Shown one piece after another: positions 43,801 to 51,929 of a DNA stretch of 64,000 bases. Under the pieces are notes generated by a model that did no database searches, was not told the origin of the DNA, and saw only the letters and a list, made by a program, of their open reading frames with translations. The stretch is from positions 1 to 64,000 of the forward strand of contig NZ_JNFB01000005.1 in assembly GCF_000766145.1 (NCBI RefSeq). The letters are read 5' to 3'. How positions within the stretch are numbered: position 1 is the stretch's first letter; the number at the start of each line of letters is the position of its first letter. Origin of the DNA: Paenilisteria newyorkensis. GTDB lineage: Bacteria > Bacillota > Bacilli > Lactobacillales > Listeriaceae. Both the position numbers and the translations under genes were made by a program.

Positions 43801-45099
43801 TTAGTTATTGGATTCGGCTGTGCTCTGCGCTTTTTCAAGCTCCGACTCGACATCCTTGCCGCCAACCGTCACGTTATTCACCATTTTCGCGATAACGCCT
43901 GAACTTGTGATATCGCCCATTTTGGTGAAGTTTTTACCGTCAACTAAGCCGAAAATTTGAATATCATCGAACGATTTCGCGATTTCCTCAGACAACGCGC
44001 CAAACGATTTTACGACTTCATTGTTTTTGTACGCTTCGTTCTCGATAACGCCTTTATTTACCGGTTGTGCGCCACCTGGAGACATTAATACCCATTTCGT
44101 TTGGTTCTCAGGTTGTGACAGGAACTCCACGAATTTTTTACCTGCATCTTTTTGTGCATCATCCAAGCCGTCAGAAAGCGCTAACGCCGAAACCGTTCCG
44201 TACACTGCTTTTTCCTTTTCTTCCGGAATGATAAATCCGACATTACTTGGGTCGCCATCCGTGAATACCGCCGGCAAAATGTACGTCGAATACATCGCCA
44301 TTGGAGCCGTACCATTCATGAACGCATCCTTGATTTCCGTTACATCATTCGATCCAGGCATCGTGTATTTCGCCAACTCTTGATAGAATGTCAACGCTTG
44401 TTTCATTTCCTTCGTATCAATCGTAATGTTGCCCTTCGCATCTAAAACGTTCGCCTCATTGGAAAGCGCAAACTGAGAAAATGCTTGCTCCGCCATCGCG
44501 CCTTCTGCTGTAGGGATCGCAATACCGTATTTCTTATTTGCTTTATTCGTAAAATGCTTCGCAATTGTCAAAATGTCATTCCAATTCTTCGGCTCCTCGA
44601 AATTCGCCGCAGCTAAAGCCTTCTTGTCGTACCAAATACCTTGCACCCAGCCCGTAAGCGGAACGCCGATATAACTTTTGCCATCCTCAGAACGCACCAA
44701 GTTCAACGCACCTTCATAATAACTATCCTCGCCAACCTCTTTAATCACGTCTTTAATCGCCGCTTGATCGATCAACTTATCTTTATCCATTACTTTCGCA
44801 AAATCTTGACTTACTTCCAAAACTGCCGGCAACTTACCAGATCGTGCCAACGTTACAACTTTTGTGTTAAACGCATCTTCCTCTACTGGCACTTGCTTCA
44901 CTTTAATGTTCGGGTTTTCCTTTTCAAATTTCGCAACTAATTCTTTAATAACGTCCAAACGTTCCTTTTCAACCGAAGAATGCATGAATTCAATCGTCAC
45001 TTCTTTGTCATCCGCACTTCCCGATGAACCGCCACACGCCGCCAAAATTGCACTCAACATTAACACAACAACAAGTAAAATCGAACCTCTCTTTTTCAC
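43801..45099 (-). CDS. Sugar ABC transporter substrate-binding lipoprotein, YcjN-like
   Basis: 432 residues. Signal peptide with lipobox ILAACGG, so the Cys near residue 22 is lipidated and the protein is held on the outer face of the membrane. CUT1-type extracellular solute-binding fold (family 1). It delivers the glycoside, probably kojibiose- or glucosylglycerate-type, to the two permeases. 12 bp downstream of the GH13 gene. Confidence 0.9.
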   Translation of the reverse strand: MKKRGSILLVVVLMLSAILAACGGSSGSADDKEVTIEFMHSSVEKERLDVIKELVAKFEKENPNIKVKQVPVEEDAFNTKVVTLARSGKLPAVLEVSQDFAKVMDKDKLIDQAAIKDVIKEVGEDSYYEGALNLVRSEDGKSYIGVPLTGWVQGIWYDKKALAAANFEEPKNWNDILTIAKHFTNKANKKYGIAIPTAEGAMAEQAFSQFALSNEANVLDAKGNITIDTKEMKQALTFYQELAKYTMPGSNDVTEIKDAFMNGTAPMAMYSTYILPAVFTDGDPSNVGFIIPEEKEKAVYGTVSALALSDGLDDAQKDAGKKFVEFLSQPENQTKWVLMSPGGAQPVNKGVIENEAYKNNEVVKSFGALSEEIAKSFDDIQIFGLVDGKNFTKMGDITSSGVIAKMVNNVTVGGKDVESELEKAQSTAESNN

Positions 45100-45111
45100 C
45101 TTAAAACCCTC

Positions 45112-46794
45112 CTAGTTTTTGTTTGTTAGCCAACGGAATTCATAAGGAGCAAGAACAATTGGAGCGCTCCCAGAAATCGGCTGATCTTTTAAAATATCCC
45201 AGTTCGCAGCGACATCACACGATATCGGCTGATCAGACAAATTATGCAACACCAAAATACTGTTCCCTGAAGCATCCACACGCCTAATCGCAAAAATTTC
45301 TTTCCCTAAATCCACGACTTCCATCGGTACATTGGGATGGAATAAAGCTTGCGTTTTGCGAACTTGGATCATGTCTTTAATCCCTTCAAAAGTACGATGC
45401 ATCAACGTTTTATCGTCCGCGAGCCCCGTTTCAATCTCCGAAATCGGGTATTTTTTGCGGTTGATCGAGCGATTATGCCCCGTTTGTGCGACACCATCCA
45501 CATCATTTCGCGCGCCTAAAATACTTTGCACGTAAACCGCTGGAACACCTGGAATCGTCAGCAATATCGAATGCGCCAACAAGAACCGCTGTAAACGTGT
45601 ATCATCGTTGTCCGCCAAGCGATTCAGCGCATCCATATACGTCACATTAATCTCATACGGACTCTGCGTTCCATCTGGATTTTGCTTATACGAAACAAGC
45701 GCACCTTCCTTTTCCAAATCCGCTACCAGAGCCAAAATCTCCTCCTCCGGCAAAATTCCACGAATCGGATTCAAGCCAATACCATCATGCGAAGCGAGGA
45801 AATTGAAAAACGTAGCATCCTCACCCGGCAACTCCAAATCACGCGCCCAGCCTGACAAAGCCTGCCCATCACCCCTATGTATCGCCTGCAAAACAAGTGG
45901 CGGCAACGGGAACTGATACACCATATGCGCCTCATCCTGGCCATTTCCAAAATACGTAATATTGTCTTTATGCGGCACGTTTGTCTCCGTAATCATCACC
46001 GTTCCAGGAGCAATCTCATCCAAAATACCACGGAACAACTTCACAATCTCATGCGTTTTTTCCAAGTGAATACAAGACGTCCCCGGCTCTTTCCACATGA
46101 AACCGACCGCATCCAACCGAATATACTCCGCACCTTCCTCCAAATAAAACGCCAAAACATCAATCATTTTCAGCAACACATTCGGATTTCTAAAATTCAA
46201 ATCAATCTGATCCGCGCTAAACGTCGTCCAAATATGCTTTTTCGTACCATCCGCCATCTCAAACTCTGTCAAAACCGGCGTCGCACGCGGCCTAGTCACG
46301 GCCGTCAAATCCGTCTCTTTCGGCAACGAAACAAAGAAATCATCATATGCCGCATCCTGATTCAGAAACCCTTGAAACCAGTCACTTTTCGCCGACATAT
46401 GATTACAAACATAATCAAACATCAATCGCGTCGATTGCGTCAAATCCCCAACATTCCGCCAATCACCAAGCTTTGGATTCACCATTTTATAATCAATAAC
46501 CGAAAAACCATCATCCGAAGAATACGGATAAAATGGCAAAATATGAACCACCTCAAACATCTCATCCAAGTATCTATCATACATCTTCTTAAGCGTCGTC
46601 AGTGTAGGCTGATCCTTTTCCCAAAACTGATCACCATATGTAATCATTACCACATCTTCTTGATCCCAGCCTGACTTCCGTTGCTTCAACTTTTTCGTTC
46701 GCGCTTCTTCTATTCGCTCTCTAATCGCCTTCTCTAGAGATGTAGCGCTTTCACTGCCATATATATTTTCCAATCGTCCTAAAAGAATATCCAT
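45112..46794 (-). CDS. GH13_18 sucrose-phosphorylase-family enzyme, glucosylglycerate-phosphorylase-like (YcjM-like)
   Basis: 560 residues. Nucleophile Asp in YIRLDAVGF (about residue 229), acid/base Glu in MITETNVPH (about 266), third carboxylate in NFLASHDGIG (about 335). The family transfers glucose to phosphate with retention, giving alpha-glucose 1-phosphate. The E. coli homologue in this context, YcjM, acts on 2-O-glucosylglycerate, releasing D-glycerate; the glycerate kinase in this operon agrees with that. Sucrose phosphorylase is the alternative, but no fructokinase is present. First gene of the operon; RBS AAAGGAGGT. Confidence 0.85.
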   Translation of the reverse strand: MDILLGRLENIYGSESATSLEKAIRERIEEARTKKLKQRKSGWDQEDVVMITYGDQFWEKDQPTLTTLKKMYDRYLDEMFEVVHILPFYPYSSDDGFSVIDYKMVNPKLGDWRNVGDLTQSTRLMFDYVCNHMSAKSDWFQGFLNQDAAYDDFFVSLPKETDLTAVTRPRATPVLTEFEMADGTKKHIWTTFSADQIDLNFRNPNVLLKMIDVLAFYLEEGAEYIRLDAVGFMWKEPGTSCIHLEKTHEIVKLFRGILDEIAPGTVMITETNVPHKDNITYFGNGQDEAHMVYQFPLPPLVLQAIHRGDGQALSGWARDLELPGEDATFFNFLASHDGIGLNPIRGILPEEEILALVADLEKEGALVSYKQNPDGTQSPYEINVTYMDALNRLADNDDTRLQRFLLAHSILLTIPGVPAVYVQSILGARNDVDGVAQTGHNRSINRKKYPISEIETGLADDKTLMHRTFEGIKDMIQVRKTQALFHPNVPMEVVDLGKEIFAIRRVDASGNSILVLHNLSDQPISCDVAANWDILKDQPISGSAPIVLAPYEFRWLTNKN

Positions 46795-46830
46795 TTCTAC
46801 CTCCTTTTATGGTACCGCTCCCACAAAAAG

Positions 46831-46859
46831 AGTATATTACAGAAAGCGCTTTCTGTCAA
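46831..46859 (-). promoter_or_regulatory. Promoter of the ycj-like operon with operator in the spacer
   Basis: Minus strand TTGACA (46854-46859) and TATACT (46831-46836) with a 17-bp spacer. The perfect 16-bp palindrome CAGAAAGCGCTTTCTG (46840-46855) fills the spacer and touches the -35. Bound repressor would directly block RNA polymerase. The GAAAGCGCTTTC core fits a LacI-family operator or a CcpA cre. Confidence 0.88.
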
Positions 46860-46979
46860 TGCTATTTTTCACATTCTCCTAAAAAATATTCTCTAACACT
46901 ATGTTATCAGTCATTTCATTTCTCATTGGACATCTTTACCACAATTGAGTAGAATAGATAGCATAGATATATAAAAAGA

Positions 46980-46993
46980 TGGGAACGGTCTCA
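46980..46993. promoter_or_regulatory. LacI/CcpA-type operator in the lacI-like leader
   Basis: TGGGAACGGTCTCA matches TGNNANCGNTNNCA at every fixed position. It lies 30 bp upstream of the regulator start, downstream of its presumed promoter (TTGGAC near 46926 with TAGAAT 18 bp on). It may mediate autoregulation or catabolite repression. Confidence 0.7.
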
Positions 46994-47024
46994 TCAAGAT
47001 AGAAACAAGGAGGAAACAACTACA

Positions 47025-48050
47025 ATGGGAGCCACAATTTACGACATAGCACGCCACGCTGGAGTCTCGAAATCTACCGTTTCGCGCGTACTAAACAATC
47101 AATCAAACATTTCCGCCGACTCCAAAAAGCGCGTTCTCACAGCCATTGAAGAACTGCAATATAAGCCAAGTAAACTCGCACGCGCACTGACAAATTCAGG
47201 ATTCGACGCGATTATGGTCATCTCAAACCGGCCAACCAAGACCACGGCAGGAAATCCGTTTTTCTCAGAAATCATCCATTCCATCTCGGCCATTGCAGAA
47301 GATCAGAATTTCGACTTAATTCTGCAAACATCTCGCAATACCGACGATGAACTCGATAAATGCATTGCCAAAATCAAAGAAAAAATGATCAAAGGAATTA
47401 TCATGCTAAGCTCACCCGCCGACGAATCCTTTTTCGAAAAACTCGATCCATTCAACATCCCCATCGTCGTGACTGGGAAAATCGATGGCAACTACACCAA
47501 CGTTTACTCCGTAGATACAGACAATTTCAAAGACTCCTACGAACTAACAAACCTACTCATCAAAAATGGGCATAAAAACATCGCTTGCCTACACGCACCA
47601 CTGAACCATCACGTCTCCATCGACCGACTTGCCGGCTACCGCAGTTGCCTATTTGATCACAACCTAGACATTCGTCGCGACTGGATTTTAGATAGCGGAT
47701 ACACAGCCGAAGATGCCTACAACGCGGCGCACCAGCTACTATCACACCCTGACCGCCCCACCGCCATTTTTGCCACAGACGATTTAAAAGTACTCAGCAT
47801 TTATAAAGTAGCCTCGGAGCACAACCTACAAATACCGCATGACCTTTCCATCGTCGGCTACAATGACCGCGTAGTCTCTAGCTTCCTATCTCCACCACTG
47901 ACCGCCATCGACATCCCCACTAAGCGATTAGGAAAAGCTGCCACCGAGTTACTTTTCAACTTAATCCAGCAAAATGGTACCCCAATCAAGAACATGATTA
48001 TCGAAACCAAACTCATAAATGGAGCATCAATCAGCCATTTAAACGCATAA
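47025..48050 (+). CDS. LacI-family transcriptional regulator, YcjW-like
   Basis: 341 residues. LacI HTH at residues 3-25 ([20 protein letters not shown]), hinge [11 protein letters not shown], then a periplasmic-binding-protein-like sensor domain ([28 protein letters not shown]). Divergent from the ycj-like operon, as expected for its repressor. RBS AAGGAGG. The effector is presumably a glycoside or pathway product. Confidence 0.9.
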   Translation: MGATIYDIARHAGVSKSTVSRVLNNQSNISADSKKRVLTAIEELQYKPSKLARALTNSGFDAIMVISNRPTKTTAGNPFFSEIIHSISAIAEDQNFDLILQTSRNTDDELDKCIAKIKEKMIKGIIMLSSPADESFFEKLDPFNIPIVVTGKIDGNYTNVYSVDTDNFKDSYELTNLLIKNGHKNIACLHAPLNHHVSIDRLAGYRSCLFDHNLDIRRDWILDSGYTAEDAYNAAHQLLSHPDRPTAIFATDDLKVLSIYKVASEHNLQIPHDLSIVGYNDRVVSSFLSPPLTAIDIPTKRLGKAATELLFNLIQQNGTPIKNMIIETKLINGASISHLNA

Positions 48051-48094
48051 AAAAATCTGGAGAGAGCTTGTCACCGACTCTTTCCAGATTTTTT
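48051..48094. terminator. Bidirectional terminator
   Basis: AAAAATCTGGAGAGA (48051-48065) pairs with TCTTTCCAGATTTTTT (48079-48094), between the LacI gene and the convergent toxin pseudogene. Confidence 0.88.
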
Positions 48095-48436
48095 ATGCTT
48101 CATATGTTGGCGTGGCATCCTTAATAATCACCGTATAATCGGATAGTCCAGACAAAATCCGATGCACTTCAATGAGCTGTTGCTCTTCATGATATACATA
48201 AAAAACGGTATACCTATCAAAGCTCAGTTTACGATAGGGTTTAGAAAGGTACTTCTCACTATCGTATAGGCTACCCATTTTAGGAAATGCAGCCAAATTC
48301 ACAAACAACTGCTCCACGCCCTTGCTAAAATTCTCCTCCGCTTGCGACTGATACAAATCTTCTAACAAATAAAGTGAGATGCTTTCATAATCGATGCTAG
48401 ATGCCTAGAAAGGCTAATCTTCACGCTATCACCCAT
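48093..48436 (-). pseudogene. ParE/RelE-type toxin, frameshifted
   Basis: The C-terminal 91 codons (48093-48368) read ...AFPKMGSLYDSEKYLSKPYR, then KLSFDRYTVFYVYHEEQQLI: a ParE/RelE fold with the late R-x-Y-x-V-F-Y-x-V strand. The expected N-terminus starts at ATG 48436, four bases after the antitoxin stop (MGDSVKISLSRHLASI), but in another frame. A one-base shift near 48388-48395 would join it to DYESISLYLLEDLY. So the toxin is probably inactive, unless it starts at TTG 48368. Confidence 0.65.
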
Positions 48437-48440
48437 ACGC

Positions 48441-48662
48441 CTATTCCCACTCAGCAGCAGATTCTGCGCGTACGCGTTCTGTCAAAATCGCTACATGACT
48501 CTTCACTTCTTCCCAAGTGCTTGTACGCCCAGTTACGAAGTCTTGTTCTGCCTGAATTAGTTTCTCATGAACCATTTCATCCGTTGAAGCTACCCATGTC
48601 TGTTCATATGCAAATTTTGTGGCTGTTTCATTTACAAAGCTATCTTCCATGCTCGCTGTCAT
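48441..48662 (-). CDS. Antitoxin of the ParE/RelE module
   Basis: 73 residues from ATG 48662 (MTASMEDSFVNETATKFAYE), with GGAGGTG six bases upstream. The C-terminal DFVTGRTSTWEEVKSHV block is typical of RelB/ParD-like antitoxin tails that wrap the toxin. It stands immediately upstream of the toxin, the standard gene order. Confidence 0.65.
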   Translation of the reverse strand: MTASMEDSFVNETATKFAYEQTWVASTDEMVHEKLIQAEQDFVTGRTSTWEEVKSHVAILTERVRAESAAEWE

Positions 48663-48783
48663 CTTCTGCACCTCCGTCTTTTATCTTTCTATTATAACAC
48701 ATATCGAAATCTTTTCCTATTCATTCATTCGTTTTGTGTCAAATTCGTTTTTTGCATAGGCTTTAAGCTTTTTTAACCTATAC

Positions 48784-48816
48784 AAAAAGATACTTTAGCC
48801 TTCAAAGTATCTTTTT
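48784..48816. terminator. Terminator of the GNAT gene
   Basis: A perfect 13-bp stem AAAAAGATACTTT (48784-48796) with AAAGTATCTTTTT (48804-48816). Confidence 0.88.
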
Positions 48817-48821
48817 GCCAT

Positions 48822-49340
48822 CTATATATTACGAACCATCACATGGACAGTATGCTCTTTTTCACCGTAAGTTTGTCTTTTTTCTTCCTGTTTCTCAAAG
48901 CCAAGGTGAGACCAAAAACCAATAGCCTCTTTATTCTCCTCAAGAACACCAATTCGCAATGAATCCGCGCTCCCATCCGACGCCCAATCCTTAATAACTT
49001 GATAAAGCACTTTCCCAAATCCGCTGCTACGCTCTTCAGGTATCAACATTAACAGTCCAATAATCCACTGTCCTTTGCGTGGAAAATCCGCCACTACATC
49101 AATCAGCCCAATCGGTTTATCCGCTTCATCAAGTACTGCCATCACAAACTTATCTAACTTTGTCTTGCCCTTCGGTATCTCCGTAATAATATCCCGCGCA
49201 TTCTCCTTGGTCGCTGCCACCCCTTGCTCTATCAAGAAATAATCCTCACATTTCGCACAAACTTCCTCAGCCAAAGCCACATCTTTCTCCGTCAAAAATT
49301 TCACATGATAATTCCGCTTCTTCTCCAAATATCTCACCAT
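48822..49340 (-). CDS. GNAT-family acetyltransferase downstream of a Phd antitoxin
   Basis: 172 residues. IGLLMLIPEERSSGFGKVLYQV is the acetyl-CoA pyrophosphate-binding loop; LRIGVLEENKEAIGFWSHLGFEKQ is the C-terminal GNAT block. It starts 8 bp after the stop of a Phd/YefM-like gene, so the two form an operon. It looks like an ordinary small-molecule or protein acetyltransferase rather than a TacT-type toxin, but the context leaves that open. Confidence 0.8.
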   Translation of the reverse strand: MVRYLEKKRNYHVKFLTEKDVALAEEVCAKCEDYFLIEQGVAATKENARDIITEIPKGKTKLDKFVMAVLDEADKPIGLIDVVADFPRKGQWIIGLLMLIPEERSSGFGKVLYQVIKDWASDGSADSLRIGVLEENKEAIGFWSHLGFEKQEEKRQTYGEKEHTVHVMVRNI

Positions 49341-49348
49341 TCCCCTGT

Positions 49349-49528
49349 TTATTTCGTAACCGCACGCGTCTCATATTGACACATTTCTTCATACGTTTCG
49401 ATACTCATCACTACCATATCTCCATGCCCATTCTTCGTCAAAAAAATAGGTTCACTACGTTCGTGGACAATATTGGAAATATCAGTAAAATTATTTCTCA
49501 AATCAGAAACCGGTCTAATTTCAGGCAT
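49349..49528 (-). CDS. Phd/YefM-family antitoxin, 59 residues
   Basis: ATG 49528 behind GGAGGGCAAGGAG; TAA at 49349. The sequence MPEIRPVSDLRNNFTDISNI and then SEPIFLTKNGHGDMVVMSIE is a full Phd/YefM N-terminal domain: DNA-binding dimer with the (L)TKNGxGxxVV strand. The C-terminal toxin-binding tail is short. No Doc/YoeB toxin follows; instead a GNAT gene does. It probably represses its own promoter through the palindrome at 49564-49585. Confidence 0.85.
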   Translation of the reverse strand: MPEIRPVSDLRNNFTDISNIVHERSEPIFLTKNGHGDMVVMSIETYEEMCQYETRAVTK

Positions 49529-49563
49529 CTCCTTGCCCTCCTCTTATCATAATATTATCATTA

Positions 49564-49585
49564 TTATATCATAATTATGATATAA
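49564..49585. promoter_or_regulatory. Perfect 22-bp palindrome, operator of the Phd-GNAT operon
   Basis: A perfect palindrome reading TTATATCATAATTATGATAT plus AA. A partial copy (TATCATAATATTATCATTA) follows toward the gene. It overlaps the likely promoter, with TATAAT-like sequence inside it, as expected for antitoxin autorepression. Confidence 0.75.
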
Positions 49586-49658
49586 TGGCTAGTAAAAAAC
49601 CGATTTTAAGCAAAGAAAATAGCCAGTCCTAAAACCAGCCATTTCCCAATAAATTCAA

Positions 49659-50024
49659 TTAATAGGCGCCTTCCAGAATCAAAATACTGTTTCCCTCTGG
49701 ATCAGCACATCGCAACTCTTTTCCTCCCCAATCTGCCAAAAATGGTGGTTGAATAGCTACACCATTAAATTTCAATGTCTCATATGTCTTATCCAAATCC
49801 GCCGATCGAAAAACAAATTCCGTAGGTCCGTGCGTTGCCACATCCCCACTCGCCTTATCCCAAACAATAATCCCAGGATCATGCCTCGAAAAAGCCAATT
49901 TAGCCCCAACATGATTGCCATGTCCCTCAAACATCAGTGGCACACCCAACTGTTCCTTATAAAAACGTACAAATGCTTCTGGATTACTAACCGCAATATT
50001 AATTCCTTCTAAGCCTTCAATCAT
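49659..50024 (-). CDS. VOC (glyoxalase/bleomycin-resistance) family protein
   Basis: 121 residues from ATG 50024 (MIEGLEGINIAVSNPEAFVR), with GGATGGAGG upstream. One VOC domain of two beta-alpha-beta modules: VRFYKEQLGVPLMFEGHGNH, then GPTEFVFRSADLDKTYETLK, and the terminal LRCADPEGNSILILE with a metal-type Glu. Possible lyase, dioxygenase or drug-binding role; undetermined. Confidence 0.83.
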   Translation of the reverse strand: MIEGLEGINIAVSNPEAFVRFYKEQLGVPLMFEGHGNHVGAKLAFSRHDPGIIVWDKASGDVATHGPTEFVFRSADLDKTYETLKFNGVAIQPPFLADWGGKELRCADPEGNSILILEGAY

Positions 50025-50099
50025 CGCATTTCCTCCATCCTTCATTTCCTATTATTTATTTCCCTAACTACCCAACACAAAACTAAAACAGTTAACATT

Positions 50100-50127
50100 T
50101 TGTTTTCCCGCACATAACGAGTATACT
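50100..50127 (+). promoter_or_regulatory. Promoter of the DUF1269-like gene
   Basis: TTGTTT (50100-50105) and TATACT (50122-50127) with 16 bp between. The same stretch also reads GTTT-N13-GAGTAT, close to the sigma-B consensus (GTTT...GGGTAT), so stress induction is possible. Confidence 0.55.
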
Positions 50128-50183
50128 GAAATGGAGGCACAACTTGCCGATATTTTATAGAAAATTTTAGGAGGCTATTCGAC

Positions 50184-50741
50184 ATGAGCAAGCAAATAAA
50201 TAAAACCGTACTCATCATGAACTTCGAAACAGAAAGCAAGTCCTATCAAGCATTTTCAGAAATCAAAACCCTTCATACAGAAAGAAAAATTCGCGGTGAG
50301 CAAATGGCGGTTGTTGAACACGACCACAATCATAAAATAAACGCCAAAGATTTCCTAGATTTCACAGGCGGTGACAAGAATATGAAAGGCAGCCTAATCG
50401 GTATGCTAGTAGGTATTTTAGGCGGTCCACTAGGCGTTCTTCTTGGTTGGATGACCGGCGCAATTATTGGCTCTTCACAAGATGCTAAAGAAATTCGCGA
50501 TGCCATGAACGTTTTCGAAAAGACATTGGAAACCATTCCTGAAGACCAAACCGGCGTTATCCTTATCGCCGAAGAAGAGCACAACGAATACATCAACGAA
50601 TTAGTAAACAACAAACTCGGCGGCCGCGTTGTTCGTATGGACGCAAACCTTGTTGCTCGTGAAATAAACCAAGCACAACAAGCAGAAAACGATGCTAAGA
50701 AAAGTGCTAAAAAAGGCTGGTTCAACAAAAAAGAAGACTAA
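50184..50741 (+). CDS. DUF1269-like protein with glycine-zipper membrane segment
   Basis: 185 residues. The central hydrophobic Gly-rich segment GSLIGMLVGILGGPLGVLLG, then WMTGAIIGSS, is a glycine-zipper-like hairpin. The flanking halves are acidic and the C-terminus is Lys-rich (AKKSAKKGWFNKKED). Related proteins are annotated DUF1269 and are often stress-associated. RBS TTAGGAGGC before ATG 50184. Confidence 0.65.
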   Translation: MSKQINKTVLIMNFETESKSYQAFSEIKTLHTERKIRGEQMAVVEHDHNHKINAKDFLDFTGGDKNMKGSLIGMLVGILGGPLGVLLGWMTGAIIGSSQDAKEIRDAMNVFEKTLETIPEDQTGVILIAEEEHNEYINELVNNKLGGRVVRMDANLVAREINQAQQAENDAKKSAKKGWFNKKED

Positions 50742-50752
50742 TATGAAACTCC

Positions 50753-50781
50753 AATCCTAGCATAGCGTTTATGCTAGGATT
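50753..50781. terminator. Bidirectional hairpin terminator
   Basis: AATCCTAGCAT (50753-50763) and ATGCTAGGATT (50771-50781) form an 11-bp perfect stem between convergent genes. Confidence 0.75.
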
Positions 50782-50782
50782 T

Positions 50783-51742
50783 CTATCTATACAACGAAAT
50801 CAGCAGTTCCTCCACCTGAATCATATCCACCTGCTCAGGAAGATCTGTCTCTCTAGCCGCCCGTTCAAACTCCTTCTGTAAAACAGCAACCTGCTCAAAA
50901 ATTTCCTCAAACGATATCTCCCCATTTCGAATCGCCATCAACAGTTCATGCTCTATCCGTCGCTTCGTTATAATCCCTTTTCCCTCTAGAATATCTCGCC
51001 CTGTCACCAACATTCTAACCAAATGCATCGCGTGCTTATATAGTCTTGGTAAATCTTTCGGATGTTCCGTTGTCCCGAGCTTCCCATACGTACGCATCGT
51101 TCCCTGCATTTCCCCGTAAATCCCAACAAAATCCCGTAACGGATACCCTCGTAGCCTTGCATCCATCACAATCTCAGCATTCTCCATCCTCAGCACCAAA
51201 CCATTATCCCCTAAATCTGCATACTTCCCCTCAAAATGCTTCATTTGTCTCTGCAATGTTTCCAATACATGCTGCTCCTGCACAGCTTGCGATGCCTCAT
51301 TTCGAACCAAAGCATTCTGCAATCGTTTTAGTTGTGCGTTCGCGTAATTCCCAAACGTCTGCTCCACACGCTTCGATAAAAATAAATCCACGTTATCTCG
51401 CACTACCCTACCAGCCTCTGAGCAAATAACGATCTCATCCTCATCTACACCAAGCAATTCCAGCACATTCGGATTTCCCTGTGCGCACAACTTCATAAAC
51501 TTTTGCGCCCCGAAAATCACCGTATCCGTCTCCTTTTCCTCAAACTGCTCAAACGTATTCAACCCGAACAAATACCGTTTATCTTCTATCAAAAAGCCAC
51601 GTAAATCCAAATCACTCGTCTCGATATTCGTCCCGTAACCATGCGAACCGCTGGCAACCAGATAAGCAATCCCTCTCAAATCTCTATTATCCCTTAAAAA
51701 ATCATACGCAGATGTCTCTATAACAGCATCATACTTCGTCAT
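50783..51742 (-). CDS. RlaP/YcgL-type predicted nucleotidyltransferase
   Basis: 319 residues of the polymerase-beta superfamily branch PF10127. The catalytic motif GSHGYGTNIETSDLDLRGFL has the G-S and the DxD Asp pair; PNVLELLGVDEDEIV and a helical C-terminal half follow. Family members include RlaP, linked to RNA repair, and phage-like nucleotidyltransferases. Substrate here unknown. Confidence 0.8.
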   Translation of the reverse strand: MTKYDAVIETSAYDFLRDNRDLRGIAYLVASGSHGYGTNIETSDLDLRGFLIEDKRYLFGLNTFEQFEEKETDTVIFGAQKFMKLCAQGNPNVLELLGVDEDEIVICSEAGRVVRDNVDLFLSKRVEQTFGNYANAQLKRLQNALVRNEASQAVQEQHVLETLQRQMKHFEGKYADLGDNGLVLRMENAEIVMDARLRGYPLRDFVGIYGEMQGTMRTYGKLGTTEHPKDLPRLYKHAMHLVRMLVTGRDILEGKGIITKRRIEHELLMAIRNGEISFEEIFEQVAVLQKEFERAARETDLPEQVDMIQVEELLISLYR

Positions 51743-51832
51743 TTCAAATCAACTCTTCCCACTCTGATATTTACTACTAGTATACCAAAAACTGCTCCCC
51801 AAAAAATAATTTCTCTCCCCAATCAAAATATC

Positions 51833-51896
51833 TTGACTTTACATACGAATCGGGGTATTTTAAGTATAACCAATTCCTACTTATAAAGTAAGAATT
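51833..51896 (+). promoter_or_regulatory. Promoter and candidate operator of the CtaP-like operon
   Basis: TTGACT (51833-51838), 17-bp spacer, TATTTT (51856-51861). Just downstream an inverted repeat of 11-bp arms with one mismatch (AATTCCTACTT 51872-51882, AAGTAAGAATT 51886-51896) lies at the transcription start region and suggests repressor control. Confidence 0.6.
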
Positions 51897-51929
51897 AAAA
51901 AGTAGTTACCTGAGAAAAGGGGAGAAAGT

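Noticed and set aside
51841..51929. Possible riboswitch or T-box leader upstream of the CtaP-like gene
   Set aside because: Under 80 nt of leader, with no T-box sequence, no antiterminator and no terminator; only a short inverted repeat is seen.
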